Part shown: positions 1-8,163 of the stretch, piece after piece | Layout: every line of letters begins with the position of its first letter | How positions within the stretch are numbered: the stretch's first letter is position 1 | NCBI GenBank assembly: GCA_034419075.1 | Contig: DAOULR010000006.1 | Coordinates: 1-39,191 of the forward strand | Source: E44-bin88 sp034419075 | Lineage (GTDB): Bacteria > Chloroflexota > Dehalococcoidia > Dehalococcoidales > BS750m-G39 | DNA: 39,191 nucleotides | Direction of reading: 5' to 3' | Notes under the pieces: generated by a model | What the model was told of the DNA's origin: nothing | Databases searched by the model: none | What the model saw: only the letters and a program-made list of their open reading frames with translations | Position numbers and translations under genes: made by a program

Positions 1-787
<787 letters not shown>

Positions 788-816
788 TTTCAGATTAGGT
801 ATTAGTCAATGATTAT

Positions 817-845
817 AAAGAGGGGCAAAAGCCCCTCTTTTTGTT
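817..845 (+). terminator. Intrinsic terminator of the 23S rRNA unit
   Basis: A perfect GAGGGGC / GCCCCTC stem with an AAAA loop, followed by a run of five T, sits about 30 bases after the 23S 3' end. It would end the rRNA transcript before the 5S gene, which lies 2.8 kb further on. Confidence 0.9.
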
Positions 846-849
846 TTCC

Positions 850-878
850 TTGCCCCAAAGATGTCATACTCATATAAT
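850..878 (+). promoter_or_regulatory. Promoter of the cupin pair
   Basis: TTGCCC (850-855), a 17-bp spacer and a perfect TATAAT (873-878). The start codon at 907 lies 29 bases past the -10 box and has a GGGGAGG ribosome-binding site. The block running from the preceding terminator T-tract through this promoter is nearly repeated at 1911-1960 in front of another small gene. Confidence 0.8.
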
Positions 879-906
879 TAAGCCCAAAAGTGAAGGGGAG
901 GTCAGC

Positions 907-1359
907 ATGGCTGAATTAAAATACCAAAAATATATCCTGACCGATTTAAAACTACCGGAGGACATACAAAAAAGAGCCGCCGAGTATAACGAGAGGGCAA
1001 CACGTATATTATGGTTAGAAGATTTTGTTATCAAAGGGGCTCCTAGCATAATTAGTTCCTGGTATTGGAAAGCCACCGAGAAAGAGGGCACGCCGTCTCA
1101 CACACATGATTTTGATGAGGTCGTAGGCTTTTTCGGTAGCGACCCACAAAACCCTCGCGATTTAGGGGGAGAGGTAGAGTTCTGGCTGGAAGACGAGAAA
1201 TATATCCTCAAAAATAGCTGCCTTATCTTTGTCCCTAAGGGACTGAGGCATTGTCCGTTGAGGGTGGTCAAAGTTAACCGGCCCATATTCTTCCTGGCAG
1301 TATCGGTTACTAATAAGTATTTTAAAGAGAACATCAGGCCGGCATCATCCGGTGGCTAG
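907..1359 (+). CDS. Small single-domain cupin, paralog 1
   Basis: A 150-residue cupin-fold protein of unknown substrate. A cupin metal site is visible: H65-x-H67-x3-E71 in the first motif and H115 in a V-P-x-G-L-x-H-C-P second motif, so a bound metal ion is likely. ATG 907 is chosen over the upstream TTG at 841 because a GGGGAGG Shine-Dalgarno precedes it and because the paralog starts with the same M-A-E-x-K-Y-x-K-Y pattern. The next gene is a diverged paralog of identical length, 35 bases downstream, probably co-transcribed. No signal peptide. The role is unknown; cupins of this size are dioxygenases, isomerases or small-ligand sensors, and nothing nearby decides between these. Confidence 0.85.
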   Translation: MAELKYQKYILTDLKLPEDIQKRAAEYNERATRILWLEDFVIKGAPSIISSWYWKATEKEGTPSHTHDFDEVVGFFGSDPQNPRDLGGEVEFWLEDEKYILKNSCLIFVPKGLRHCPLRVVKVNRPIFFLAVSVTNKYFKENIRPASSGG

Positions 1360-1394
1360 CAGAATAAAATGAACCAAAAGAAACGAGGGGCGAA

Positions 1395-1847
1395 ATGGCC
1401 GAAGGAAAATACGATAAATATTTCTTGAAAGAACCATGGGGAATCGATCTCCCGGGTATTCCTCCCGATGCTCCGGTGTACATAGGGCTGGGGCAGAAGG
1501 GTCCCGTAGAAGGTTGGGATGAGCCTCTTACACAGGTCCTGCGCCCGATTTATAGCCCCTATAAAATGATACCGGAAGGGCATAGGCATTCCGTTGCCGA
1601 AATCCTGTATTTTATCGGTGGCGACCCGATGAATTTTAAAGAATTCGGGGCTGAAGTAGATTTCGTAATGGGTGAGGGTGAGGAAGCGGAAACTCATATT
1701 ATCACAACTACCACATGGGTGTATGTTCCCGCCGGGCTGTTGCATTGCCCTCTGGATTTTAAGAGGGTAGATAAACCGATTATGTTCGGGCATATTATGT
1801 TTGCACCCACTTTTAACTCAACCATTGTGGGCCGTAAGCCTTTCTGA
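1395..1847 (+). CDS. Small single-domain cupin, paralog 2
   Basis: A 150-residue cupin, paralog of the upstream gene. It shares the N-terminal pattern, the metal-site pattern H63-x-H65-x3-E69 and H117, a G-D-P-x-N segment and the V-P-x-G-L-x-H-C-P motif; the rest has diverged considerably. It starts at ATG 1395 after a GAGGGGCG ribosome-binding site. The leader just before the start (ACCAAAAGAAACG-G-GGG) matches that of the small membrane-protein gene at 1976, suggesting local duplication of control regions. A terminator follows at 1888. Because both copies keep all four ligands, both are probably functional, perhaps as a heteromer; that is inference. Confidence 0.85.
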   Translation: MAEGKYDKYFLKEPWGIDLPGIPPDAPVYIGLGQKGPVEGWDEPLTQVLRPIYSPYKMIPEGHRHSVAEILYFIGGDPMNFKEFGAEVDFVMGEGEEAETHIITTTTWVYVPAGLLHCPLDFKRVDKPIMFGHIMFAPTFNSTIVGRKPF

Positions 1848-1887
1848 TGTGGGGATAAGGCGAGGGGATTTTATCCTGAACACGAGA

Positions 1888-1915
1888 AGAGGCGTGTAAA
1901 AAGCGCCTCTTTTTG
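1888..1915 (+). terminator. Intrinsic terminator after the cupin pair
   Basis: An AGAGGCG / CGCCTCT stem with a 9-base loop, followed by TTTTTG. It separates the cupin unit from the promoter at 1922-1950. Confidence 0.85.
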
Positions 1916-1921
1916 TTTCCC

Positions 1922-1950
1922 TTGCCCCCAAAGACATGACACCTTATAAT
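1922..1950 (+). promoter_or_regulatory. Promoter of the small membrane-protein gene
   Basis: TTGCCC (1922-1927), 17-bp spacer, TATAAT (1945-1950). Boxes and spacing match the promoter at 850-878, and the flanking bases (CTTGCCCC-CAAAGA and TATAATTAA) are shared, so this is a duplicated promoter module. Confidence 0.8.
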
Positions 1951-1975
1951 TAAACCAAAAGAAACGGGGGACAAA

Positions 1976-2155
1976 ATGGCTGAAAAGGAAAAGAAGGATA
2001 GGAGAAAAACCTTTGGGGGAATCTTTATCCCCGCTGGCCTTTTCATCGGCATGGGGATTGGCTGGCTGGTGGACTATTTTGTGGCGGGGCTATTTATCGG
2101 GCTGGGCGCGGGCTTTGCCGCCTACGCTGTGGTAATGCTTACCGGGCGCGACTAG
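1976..2155 (+). CDS. Small glycine-rich two-helix membrane protein (59 aa)
   Basis: A 59-residue frame with start ATG 1976, a GGGGG ribosome-binding site 6 bases upstream, a dedicated promoter and a terminator at 2173. Residues 1-12 are highly charged (M-A-E-K-E-K-K-D-R-R-K). Residues about 14-32 and 34-56 form two hydrophobic helices rich in small residues and GxxxG/GxGxG spacing, which favours helix packing. The hairpin-like layout resembles AtpI/Gly-zipper small membrane proteins, but no family is firmly recognised. Promoter, start and terminator together make a real gene likely. Function unknown. Confidence 0.7.
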   Translation: MAEKEKKDRRKTFGGIFIPAGLFIGMGIGWLVDYFVAGLFIGLGAGFAAYAVVMLTGRD

Positions 2156-2172
2156 CCGTTATTAGTCAAAGG

Positions 2173-2206
2173 TAAAAGAGGCACCTTTCGGTGCCTCTTT
2201 TTGTTT
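2173..2206 (+). terminator. Intrinsic terminator after the small membrane-protein gene
   Basis: An AAAGAGGCACC / GGTGCCTCTTT stem, TTTC loop and T-rich tail. It is nearly symmetric with its A-run, so it can also serve the convergent minus-strand gene ending at 2243. Confidence 0.88.
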
Positions 2207-2242
2207 CTAGATATTCCTACCCAACTTTATGGTGTCTGCGGC

Positions 2243-2920
2243 TTATCCCTTGTCTTTTCTGAACTTTCGCCTCATAATCCTCCTAACTATTATAAAGAAC
2301 AAAATGACGACAGCAAGGGATACCACTATTTTCAGCCATGTTCCAAATGGGTTAAATACTTCGAGAACAAACATGGTAACAAGAATCAGAATAAAAAATG
2401 CCCCTGCTATCTTTCCAAAGAATTTCCTCTTAGCCAATTGTGTGTCCGTCACTGGGGGTAAATCCCCTAACCTGGTAGTCGCTAGCTCTGGTTTACCCAT
2501 TACCAATGACATCATTTTATCAATATAGCTCATCCCAAGTACTAAAAAGCCTGAAGAAAAGAAGAATGCTGCTATAAATAAGCAAAACTTGCCAGCCTCG
2601 TAATTCTCCTGTTGGTAAAATCCCATTTTGTAGCCCAACATAACAGAAACAACACAAGCCATTGAAAAAACTGCAAATGCTATGGCTGCAATGAAAAATG
2701 CGCATCCGAAGAAATGAACCATTGTATACATGACTTTGTCTTTTTCTCTCTCATCTTGTATTGTGCGCAAATTTCGGAAAATGCTCCTTCGCCCTTCTGG
2801 TAAATAATCAACCATGAGTTCAAGTCTTTTCCACGCGAAATTAAGTACCAATAATGAAACGGTTATCAAAATCCCAGCAGAAGCAAAAGCAACCTCAGCA
2901 GATGATTCGAATGCTTCCAT
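2243..2920 (-). CDS. Hypothetical four-helix membrane protein
   Basis: A 225-residue integral membrane protein of unrecognised family. Hydrophobic segments lie at about residues 10-30, 66-94, 108-130 and 168-213 (the last probably two helices). A basic/charged cytosolic loop spans about 30-64 and the C-terminus is strongly basic (R/K-rich). Start ATG 2920 has a GGGAGGGGG ribosome-binding site and a good promoter at 2950-2978. The gene is clearly AT-richer than neighbouring housekeeping genes, consistent with later acquisition. Transcribed alone, opposite to the cupin block and divergent from the DUF3795 gene. Function unknown. Confidence 0.75.
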   Translation of the reverse strand: MEAFESSAEVAFASAGILITVSLLVLNFAWKRLELMVDYLPEGRRSIFRNLRTIQDEREKDKVMYTMVHFFGCAFFIAAIAFAVFSMACVVSVMLGYKMGFYQQENYEAGKFCLFIAAFFFSSGFLVLGMSYIDKMMSLVMGKPELATTRLGDLPPVTDTQLAKRKFFGKIAGAFFILILVTMFVLEVFNPFGTWLKIVVSLAVVILFFIIVRRIMRRKFRKDKG

Positions 2921-2949
2921 ACTATCTCTTCACCCCCTCCCACGACATT

Positions 2950-2978
2950 ATCGTATGTCTGTGTTTTCTACTTGTCAA
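2950..2978 (-). promoter_or_regulatory. Promoter of the hypothetical membrane protein
   Basis: On the minus strand: perfect TTGACA (2978-2973), 17-bp spacer, TACGAT (2955-2950), about 30 bases before the start codon at 2920. Confidence 0.75.
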
Positions 2979-3010
2979 TACTATAATGTCGCAACACAGT
3001 CCCAACGGTA

Positions 3011-3039
3011 TTGAAATCAGCACTATATGGTATTATTCT
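3011..3039 (+). promoter_or_regulatory. Promoter of the DUF3795 gene
   Basis: TTGAAA (3011-3016), 17-bp spacer, TATTCT (3034-3039). The start codon at 3064 has a GGGAGGT ribosome-binding site at about 3051-3057. Confidence 0.7.
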
Positions 3040-3063
3040 ATATCAGCGGCCGGGAGGTAAAAA

Positions 3064-3513
3064 ATGAAAAACTCGGAAAAGCTGCAAATGGTATCCCCCT
3101 GCGGCTATTGTTGCCCCAGCTGCGCCGCCTACGAAAAGAGCCTCTGCACCGACGAAATCGCCATCCAGAAAGAGGCGGCCAGGGCCAACCTCCCCGTTGA
3201 AAAGCTCTTAAAGATTTGCGCCGGCTGCCGGCCAAAGCAGGGAAGGCCGCACGGTGATATTCTCTGCCAAACGTACGATTGCTGCGTCAACCAAAAGGGC
3301 TTGGACTTCTGCTACCAGTGTGAGGAGTTCCCCTGCCTGAAGCTGGCGCCCGTCAGCGATAGGGCCGAGGTAAGGAGGCATAACACCAAGATATATAACC
3401 TCCTCATGCTGAAGAGGCTCGGCCTGGACGAATACATAGAAAAGAGTAGGGAGATAGCCAAACAATGGGTCAGGGGCAAGACGCCGATTCTGGGAGGCGA
3501 TGTGCAGCTATAG
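3064..3513 (+). CDS. DUF3795-type cysteine-rich protein
   Basis: A 149-residue soluble protein with the N-terminal C-G-Y-C-C-P-x-C signature (C13, C16, C17, C20) and further Cys pairs (C-A-G-C, C-Q-T-Y-D-C-C, F-C-Y-Q-C-E-E-F-P-C). This pattern is typical of DUF3795 proteins, which are frequent in strict anaerobes and presumed to bind metal or an Fe-S cluster; no activity is established. ATG 3064 follows a strong GGGAGGT site and a recognisable promoter, so it is transcribed independently. It lies in the spacer between the 23S and 5S genes. Confidence 0.85.
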   Translation: MKNSEKLQMVSPCGYCCPSCAAYEKSLCTDEIAIQKEAARANLPVEKLLKICAGCRPKQGRPHGDILCQTYDCCVNQKGLDFCYQCEEFPCLKLAPVSDRAEVRRHNTKIYNLLMLKRLGLDEYIEKSREIAKQWVRGKTPILGGDVQL

Positions 3514-3558
3514 GCAAACATGCTCAAATACACCCCTATTTCTATATTTTTCACCCCC

Positions 3559-3602
3559 CAAAAAAGAGCTAAATTACGTTTGGCTCACCTTCGGTTAGCT
3601 CT
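3559..3602 (-). terminator. Hairpin with U-tract on the minus strand, upstream of 5S
   Basis: AGAGCTAA (3565-3572) pairs perfectly with TTAGCTCT (3595-3602) around a 22-base loop. The A-run at 3559-3564 gives a T6 tract on the minus strand only, so the element would stop antisense transcription coming from the 5S/clpC side. On the plus strand it lacks a T-tract. The long loop lowers confidence. Confidence 0.45.
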
Positions 3603-3632
3603 GTATACGACCAAAGTACTCCCCCATTTAGG

Positions 3633-3660
3633 TTGCAAAATGTAAAAAATATGCTAAAAT
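3633..3660 (+). promoter_or_regulatory. Dedicated promoter of the 5S rRNA
   Basis: TTGCAA (3633-3638), 16-bp spacer, TAAAAT (3655-3660). The expected start, about 7 bases on, coincides with the first base of the 5S gene, supporting independent 5S transcription. Confidence 0.75.
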
Positions 3661-3667
3661 ATAACTT

Positions 3668-3792
3668 GCCTTCTGGTGGTTAGAGCGGGGTGGAACCACC
3701 CGTTCCCATCCCGAACACGGAAGTGAAACGCCCTAGCGCAGACGATACTGAGGGGGCGACCCTTTGTGGAAAATATGCCACTGCCAGGAGGC
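3668..3792 (+). rRNA. rrf: 5S ribosomal RNA, unlinked from the 23S
   Basis: Terminal helix I is visible: GCCTTCTGG at the 5' end pairs with CCAGGAGGC at the 3' end (one G-U). Between them lies the conserved 5S core: CCGTTCCCATCCCGAACACGG around 3700-3720 followed by GAAGTGAAACG. Length about 120-125. No intrinsic terminator follows; the clpC promoter begins within about 3 bases of the 3' end. The gene is separated from the 23S 3' end by 2.9 kb and five protein genes. Ends uncertain by a few bases. Confidence 0.93.
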
Positions 3793-3794
3793 TT

Positions 3795-3823
3795 TTGACC
3801 TTTAGTACTAGTTGACTTATAAT
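3795..3823 (+). promoter_or_regulatory. clpC promoter abutting the 5S gene
   Basis: TTGACC (3795-3800), 17-bp spacer, perfect TATAAT (3818-3823). The ribosome-binding site TAGGAG is at about 3837-3842 and the start codon at 3856. No CtsR-like or CIRCE inverted repeat is seen around it. Confidence 0.85.
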
Positions 3824-3855
3824 TAGGTTAACAAATTAGGAGCGAGCTATTAAAG

Positions 3856-6354
3856 ATGGCTAGCCGATTCGAGAAGTTCTCAGAGAGGGCCCGAAGGGTC
3901 CTCACCCTGGCTCAAGAAGAGGCCAAGCACTTTAACCACAACTACATCGGCACCGAACACATCCTGCTCGGACTGGTCAGGGAAGAGGAGGGGGTCGGCG
4001 CCAAGGTGCTGGCCAACCTCGGCGTGAGCCTGACCAAAGCGCGCTCGGCGGTGGAATTCATCATCGGGCGCGGCGAAAAGCCGACCACCGGCGAAATCGG
4101 ACTTACCCCCAGAGCCAAGAGGGTCATCGAACTGGCCATTGACGAAGCCCGTCACCTCGGCCATAACTATATCGGCACGGAACACCTCCTGCTGGGGCTG
4201 TTGCGCGAAGGCGAAGGCGAAGCCACCGAGGGGAGGGGGGTCGCCGCCGACGTCCTCGATAGCTTCGGCATCAACCTGGAGCGCGCCCGCAGCGAGACCA
4301 ACCGCGTCCTCGGTGAAGGCGTCGCCCGGGCCAGGCCCACCGCCAGCCGTTCCACCAGCCGCACCCCCGCTTTAGACCAGCTCGGTATCGACCTTACCGC
4401 CGCCGCCACTGCGGGCAAGCTCGACCCCGTTATCGGCCGGAACAAGGAAATCGAGCGCGTCATTCAGATATTGAGCCGCCGCACCAAGAACAACCCCGCC
4501 CTCATCGGCGAGCCCGGTGTGGGCAAGACGGCCATTGTCGAAGGACTGGCCCACCGCATCATCGCCGGCGACGTCCCCGAAACGCTGGAGAGGAAAAGGA
4601 TAATCACCCTGGATATGGGGGCGGTGGTGGCCGGCACCAAATACCGCGGCGAGTTCGAGGAAAGACTAAAGAAAGTAATCGACGAGATAAAGACGGCGGG
4701 CAACTGCGTGCTCTTTATCGACGAGTTTCATACCATGGTGGGCGCCGGGGCGGCGGAGGGAGCGGTTGACGCCGCCAATATCCTTAAGCCCTCGCTGTCG
4801 CGCGGCGAACTGCAGTGCATCGGCGCCACCACCCTGGACGACTACCGCAAGTACATAGAAAGAGACGCCGCCCTGGAACGGCGCTTCCAGCCCGTGCTCG
4901 TGGAAGAGCCCTCCGTAGAGGAGACACTGGAAATCTTAAAAGGGATTAAGGAACGCTACGAAGAGCACCACCAGCTCATAATAACCGAAAAGGCGCTCAG
5001 CGCCGCAGCCACGCTCTCGGCGAGATATATCCCCGACCGCTTCCTGCCCGACAAGGCCATAGACCTTATCGATGAGGCGGCCTCAAGGGTAAGAATCAGG
5101 CACCGCACCATCCCCATCACGCTCAAGGAAGCCAGGCGCGCCGAGGACAGCGTGCGCAAGGACAAAGAGGCAGCCTTAGCCACCCAGCAGTATGAGTACG
5201 CCGCCGAGCTGCGCCAGCGCGAGCTTCAGATTGAAGAGAAGATAAAGAAGATGGAGGAGGAGTGGCAGGCGGAGCAGGGGGAGGATAATCCCGAAGTCGG
5301 TGAAGAGGATATCGCCGAGGTGGTCAGCATGTGGACCAACATCCCCGTGGTGCAGCTGGCTTCGGATGAGACCAGCCGCCTGCTTAATATGGAAGAGGTG
5401 CTGCACAAGCGCATTATCGGCCAGGACGAGGCAATTAACATCGTGGCCAAGGCGGTAAGAAGGGCGCGGGCGGGCATTAAAGACCCCCGCCACCCCATCG
5501 GCAACTTTATTTTCCTGGGCCCGACGGGCGTGGGCAAGACCGAGCTGGTCAGGGCGCTGGCCGAGTTCATGTTCGGCAGCGAGGACACGCTCATCAGGCT
5601 CGATATGTCCGAGTTCATGGAAAAGCACACCGTCTCACGGCTGGTGGGCGCGCCCCCTGGCTATGTCGGCTTTGAAGAGGGCGGGCAGCTCACCGAGGCG
5701 GTGCGGCGCAAATCATACTGCTGCATACTCCTAGATGAGATTGAAAAGGCCCACCCCGATGTCTTTAATATTCTCTTGCAGATATTCGACGACGGCCACC
5801 TCACCGACGCCAAGGGTCGGCGGGTGGACTTCCGCAACAGCATAATAGTTATGACCAGCAACATCGGTGCCGAGCTTATCCGCAAGGGCAGTACCATGGG
5901 CTTTACCCAGCGCAGCGACGCCGCCAAGACCAAGCAGATGGACTACGAAAAGATGAAGGAAAAGCTGCTCGAAGAGCTCAAAAAGTCCTTCCGCCCCGAG
6001 TTCTTAAACCGCATTGACGGCGTGGTCGTCTTCCACGCCCTGACCAAGGAAGACATCAGGAAGATTGTCGACCTGATGCTGACCCAGGTCTCCAAGCAGC
6101 TCGAGGAGAAGGGCATAAAGCTGGAGGTAACCGATGTCGCCAAGGACTTCCTCGGCGAAAAGGGCTATGACGAAGTCTTCGGCGCCCGGCCCCTGCGGCG
6201 CGTCATTCAGGATATGGTTGAGGACAAACTCTCGGAAAGTCTGCTCCGCGGCGTGTTCCGCGCTGAAGATACAGCTGTAGTCGACCTGGAGAAGGGGGAG
6301 ATTGTCGTCCACCCCGCCGCCGTGGAAGCATTAGCCGGAGATGACAAAGCCTAA
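3856..6354 (+). CDS. clpC: ATP-dependent Clp protease ATP-binding subunit ClpC
   Basis: HSP100 unfoldase that feeds substrates to ClpP in the cytoplasm. At 832 residues it has normal ClpC length. Order: two Clp-N repeats (residues about 1-150), first AAA+ module with Walker A G-E-P-G-V-G-K-T at 218, a UVR-type middle segment around 430-470, second AAA+ module with G-P-T-G-V-G-K-T at 555, and a C-terminal D2-small domain. Both Walker B motifs (V-L-F-I-D-E and I-L-L-D-E) are present, so both ATPase sites look intact. In Firmicutes clpC follows ctsR-mcsA-mcsB; here none of these precede it and a 5S gene does. Own promoter 3795-3823. radA, its usual partner, follows after an inserted decarboxylase module. 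Confidence 0.97.
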   Translation: MASRFEKFSERARRVLTLAQEEAKHFNHNYIGTEHILLGLVREEEGVGAKVLANLGVSLTKARSAVEFIIGRGEKPTTGEIGLTPRAKRVIELAIDEARHLGHNYIGTEHLLLGLLREGEGEATEGRGVAADVLDSFGINLERARSETNRVLGEGVARARPTASRSTSRTPALDQLGIDLTAAATAGKLDPVIGRNKEIERVIQILSRRTKNNPALIGEPGVGKTAIVEGLAHRIIAGDVPETLERKRIITLDMGAVVAGTKYRGEFEERLKKVIDEIKTAGNCVLFIDEFHTMVGAGAAEGAVDAANILKPSLSRGELQCIGATTLDDYRKYIERDAALERRFQPVLVEEPSVEETLEILKGIKERYEEHHQLIITEKALSAAATLSARYIPDRFLPDKAIDLIDEAASRVRIRHRTIPITLKEARRAEDSVRKDKEAALATQQYEYAAELRQRELQIEEKIKKMEEEWQAEQGEDNPEVGEEDIAEVVSMWTNIPVVQLASDETSRLLNMEEVLHKRIIGQDEAINIVAKAVRRARAGIKDPRHPIGNFIFLGPTGVGKTELVRALAEFMFGSEDTLIRLDMSEFMEKHTVSRLVGAPPGYVGFEEGGQLTEAVRRKSYCCILLDEIEKAHPDVFNILLQIFDDGHLTDAKGRRVDFRNSIIVMTSNIGAELIRKGSTMGFTQRSDAAKTKQMDYEKMKEKLLEELKKSFRPEFLNRIDGVVVFHALTKEDIRKIVDLMLTQVSKQLEEKGIKLEVTDVAKDFLGEKGYDEVFGARPLRRVIQDMVEDKLSESLLRGVFRAEDTAVVDLEKGEIVVHPAAVEALAGDDKA

Positions 6355-6386
6355 ATCAACCAAACGCTTAAAGACCTTTGACATTC

Positions 6387-6424
6387 AAAGGGCGGGAAAC
6401 CCTACGGCTACCACCCCCGCCCTT
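6387..6424 (+). terminator. Stem-loop after clpC
   Basis: AAAGGGCGGG (6387-6396) pairs perfectly with CCCGCCCTTT (6415-6424); 18-base loop. Only a short T-run closes the stem, so it may be a weak terminator or an mRNA 3'-end stabiliser. Confidence 0.5.
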
Positions 6425-6469
6425 TAAGTTCGCCCAAATTAGGGCGGCGTATTAGAAAGGAGACCGGAA

Positions 6470-6691
6470 TTGTCACAGGAGAACGTCGAAATCCCGATCA
6501 CGGGTAAGATAACCAGCGTTAACGTCAAAAATGGGGATAAGGTGGCGGAGGGGGACGTCCTATGCATGCTGGAGTCGATGAAGATGGAAAATCCGATACT
6601 GGCGCCGGTGGCGGGCACCGTGACCAAGGTAGAGCTTGCCGTGGGGCAGGTGGTTGAGGCGGGTGATTTAGTGGTAATTATCGAATACTAA
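6470..6691 (+). CDS. Biotin carboxyl carrier protein (biotinyl domain only)
   Basis: A 73-residue stand-alone biotinyl domain. The E-S-M-K-M-E-N motif places the biotinylated lysine at K38. The domain is complete but lacks the Pro/Ala-rich linker usually fused to it in acetyl-CoA carboxylase or decarboxylase gamma subunits. The start is TTG 6470 after a GAAAGGAG ribosome-binding site; no ATG fits. It is followed by an OadG-like anchor and the OadB beta subunit, so it most likely carries the carboxyl group in a Na+-pumping decarboxylase (methylmalonyl-CoA, oxaloacetate or glutaconyl-CoA type) at the membrane. No carboxyltransferase subunit is in the window, so the substrate cannot be named. 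Confidence 0.9.
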   Translation: MSQENVEIPITGKITSVNVKNGDKVAEGDVLCMLESMKMENPILAPVAGTVTKVELAVGQVVEAGDLVVIIEY

Positions 6692-6722
6692 GCGGACTTA
6701 AATAGATTAAGGAACAGCCAAG

Positions 6723-6878
6723 ATGACAGACTGGGGTCTAGTAGCCGAGATTGCCGGGGGCGGCTTTGGTGTTACCATCCTCGCCCTGGTAATCCTGTCC
6801 CTGGCCGCCTGGATAGTGGGCTTAATAATACAAAGAGTCAGGGCTAAGCCGGAAGAGACTCCGAAAGAGGAAAAGTAG
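6723..6878 (+). CDS. OadG-like small membrane subunit of a Na+ decarboxylase (51 aa)
   Basis: A 51-residue frame: short N-terminus, a single transmembrane helix (residues about 12-37) and a charged C-terminal tail rich in K/E/P. This is the layout of sodium-pump decarboxylase gamma/delta subunits (OadG/MmdD), which hold the complex together and anchor the soluble carboxyltransferase. ATG 6723 has an AAGGA site 8 bases upstream. Its TAG stop is immediately followed by the GTG start of the beta subunit with no spacing, a sign of translational coupling. The call rests mainly on size, topology and position. Confidence 0.75.
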   Translation: MTDWGLVAEIAGGGFGVTILALVILSLAAWIVGLIIQRVRAKPEETPKEEK

Positions 6879-8054
6879 GTGTTTGGTCTCTACGAAACCG
6901 CCTTCGGGTCGCTAACCTGGGGCAACATTGTAATGTTTCTCATTGCCGGGCTCCTCATCTACCTGGGCATCGCCAAGAAGATGGAGCCCATCTTATTAGT
7001 CCCCATCGGTTTCGGTATCCTTATGGTCAATCTTCCTCTCGGCGGCCTGATGGTCTATAGCCCCGATGGCTTCCCCGTCGAGGTGGGCAGCTTGAGCGAG
7101 CTGATACACGCCATCGGCAGCGGCCAGGTCGGCCTGCTCAACGTGCTCTACACCTACGGCATCGAGTCCGAGGTCATACCCTTGCTCATCTTCCTCGGTG
7201 TGGGCGCTATGACCGATTTCAGGCCCACCATCGCCCGCCCCGTATCGTTCCTCTTCGGCGCCACCGCCCAGCTGGGCGTCTTCGTCGTCTTTATCATCGC
7301 CTATACTTCGGGGCTCTTCTCGGTGAACGAGGCGGCCTGTGTCGGCATCATCGGCGGCTCGGACGGCCCGCCCACGGTCTATCTCACCGCCGCCCTCGCC
7401 CCCAAGCTCCTAGGACCGATTACGCTGGTCGCCTATTCCTATATGGCGCTGGTACCCATACTCCAACCGCCGATAATAAGGGCGCTTACCACCAAGAAAG
7501 AGCGGGCCATATTTATGAAACCGCAGCTGCGCCAGGTATCAAAGCTGGAAGAGATTCTATTCCCCGTATTGATATTCGTCGTCGCTGCCCTGCTCGTGCC
7601 CAAGTCGGTGCCGCTTATCGGCATGTTTATGTTCGGCAACCTGCTGCGGGTCACCGGCGTTACCGATAGACTGGCTCAAGCCGCGGGCGGGGTCTTTATC
7701 GACGTGCTCACCTTCCTCCTCGGCCTGACGGTGGGGGCACTAATGCCCGCCTCGGTATTCCTCACCGGGCAGACCCTGGCTATCGTCGGCCTGGCCGTGG
7801 TCGCCTTTTCCTTCGGCACGGCGGGGGGTATATGGGCTGCCCAGCTGGTCAACCTCTTCTTAAAGGATAAGATAAACCCGATGATAGGCGCCGCGGGAGT
7901 ATCGGCCATCCCGATGTCGGCGCGGGTGGTGCAGAAGATGGGGCAGCAGGCCAACCCCAAGAACTTCCTCTTGATGCACGCCATGGGGCCCAATATGGCC
8001 GGGGCTATCGCCACATCGGTAGTCGCCGGCATACTCCTGGGCATGCTCCTCTAG
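6879..8054 (+). CDS. Na+-transporting decarboxylase beta subunit (OadB/MmdB/GcdB family)
   Basis: A 391-residue polytopic membrane protein that decarboxylates carboxybiotin and exports Na+, building a sodium motive force. The family signature G-G-S-D-G-P is at about 159-164, with D162 the candidate Na+/proton-binding aspartate; the G-V-G-A-M-T-D-F segment near 107-114 is also typical. About nine or more hydrophobic segments, normal length. Start is GTG 6879, directly abutting the preceding stop, with AGAGG as ribosome-binding site inside the upstream gene. It forms a three-gene unit with the biotin carrier and gamma-like subunit and ends at a strong terminator. The carboxyltransferase (alpha) subunit must be encoded elsewhere. 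Confidence 0.93.
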   Translation: MFGLYETAFGSLTWGNIVMFLIAGLLIYLGIAKKMEPILLVPIGFGILMVNLPLGGLMVYSPDGFPVEVGSLSELIHAIGSGQVGLLNVLYTYGIESEVIPLLIFLGVGAMTDFRPTIARPVSFLFGATAQLGVFVVFIIAYTSGLFSVNEAACVGIIGGSDGPPTVYLTAALAPKLLGPITLVAYSYMALVPILQPPIIRALTTKKERAIFMKPQLRQVSKLEEILFPVLIFVVAALLVPKSVPLIGMFMFGNLLRVTGVTDRLAQAAGGVFIDVLTFLLGLTVGALMPASVFLTGQTLAIVGLAVVAFSFGTAGGIWAAQLVNLFLKDKINPMIGAAGVSAIPMSARVVQKMGQQANPKNFLLMHAMGPNMAGAIATSVVAGILLGMLL

Positions 8055-8075
8055 CCCATTAAGATTCTGAAGTCA

Positions 8076-8113
8076 TCGGCATCCGCGTTCGTTTCGTGGA
8101 CGCCGATTTTTTT
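8076..8113 (+). terminator. Intrinsic terminator of the decarboxylase module
   Basis: TCGGCATCCGCG pairs with CGTGGACGCCGA (one A-C mismatch) around a 7-base loop, followed by a T7 tract. Confidence 0.92.
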
Positions 8114-8163
8114 ATCCCTGAAACGCCTGCGGGGTGGGGTGGCCGTAACCCGGAAGGAATTCT

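Noticed and set aside
841..906. N-terminal extension of the first cupin from TTG 841
   Set aside because: It would be translated from promoter sequence; ATG 907 has a strong ribosome-binding site and matches the paralog start.
4139..4463. Long overlapping frames on both strands within clpC
   Set aside because: They are shadows of GC-rich clpC codons; clpC has full-length family motifs.
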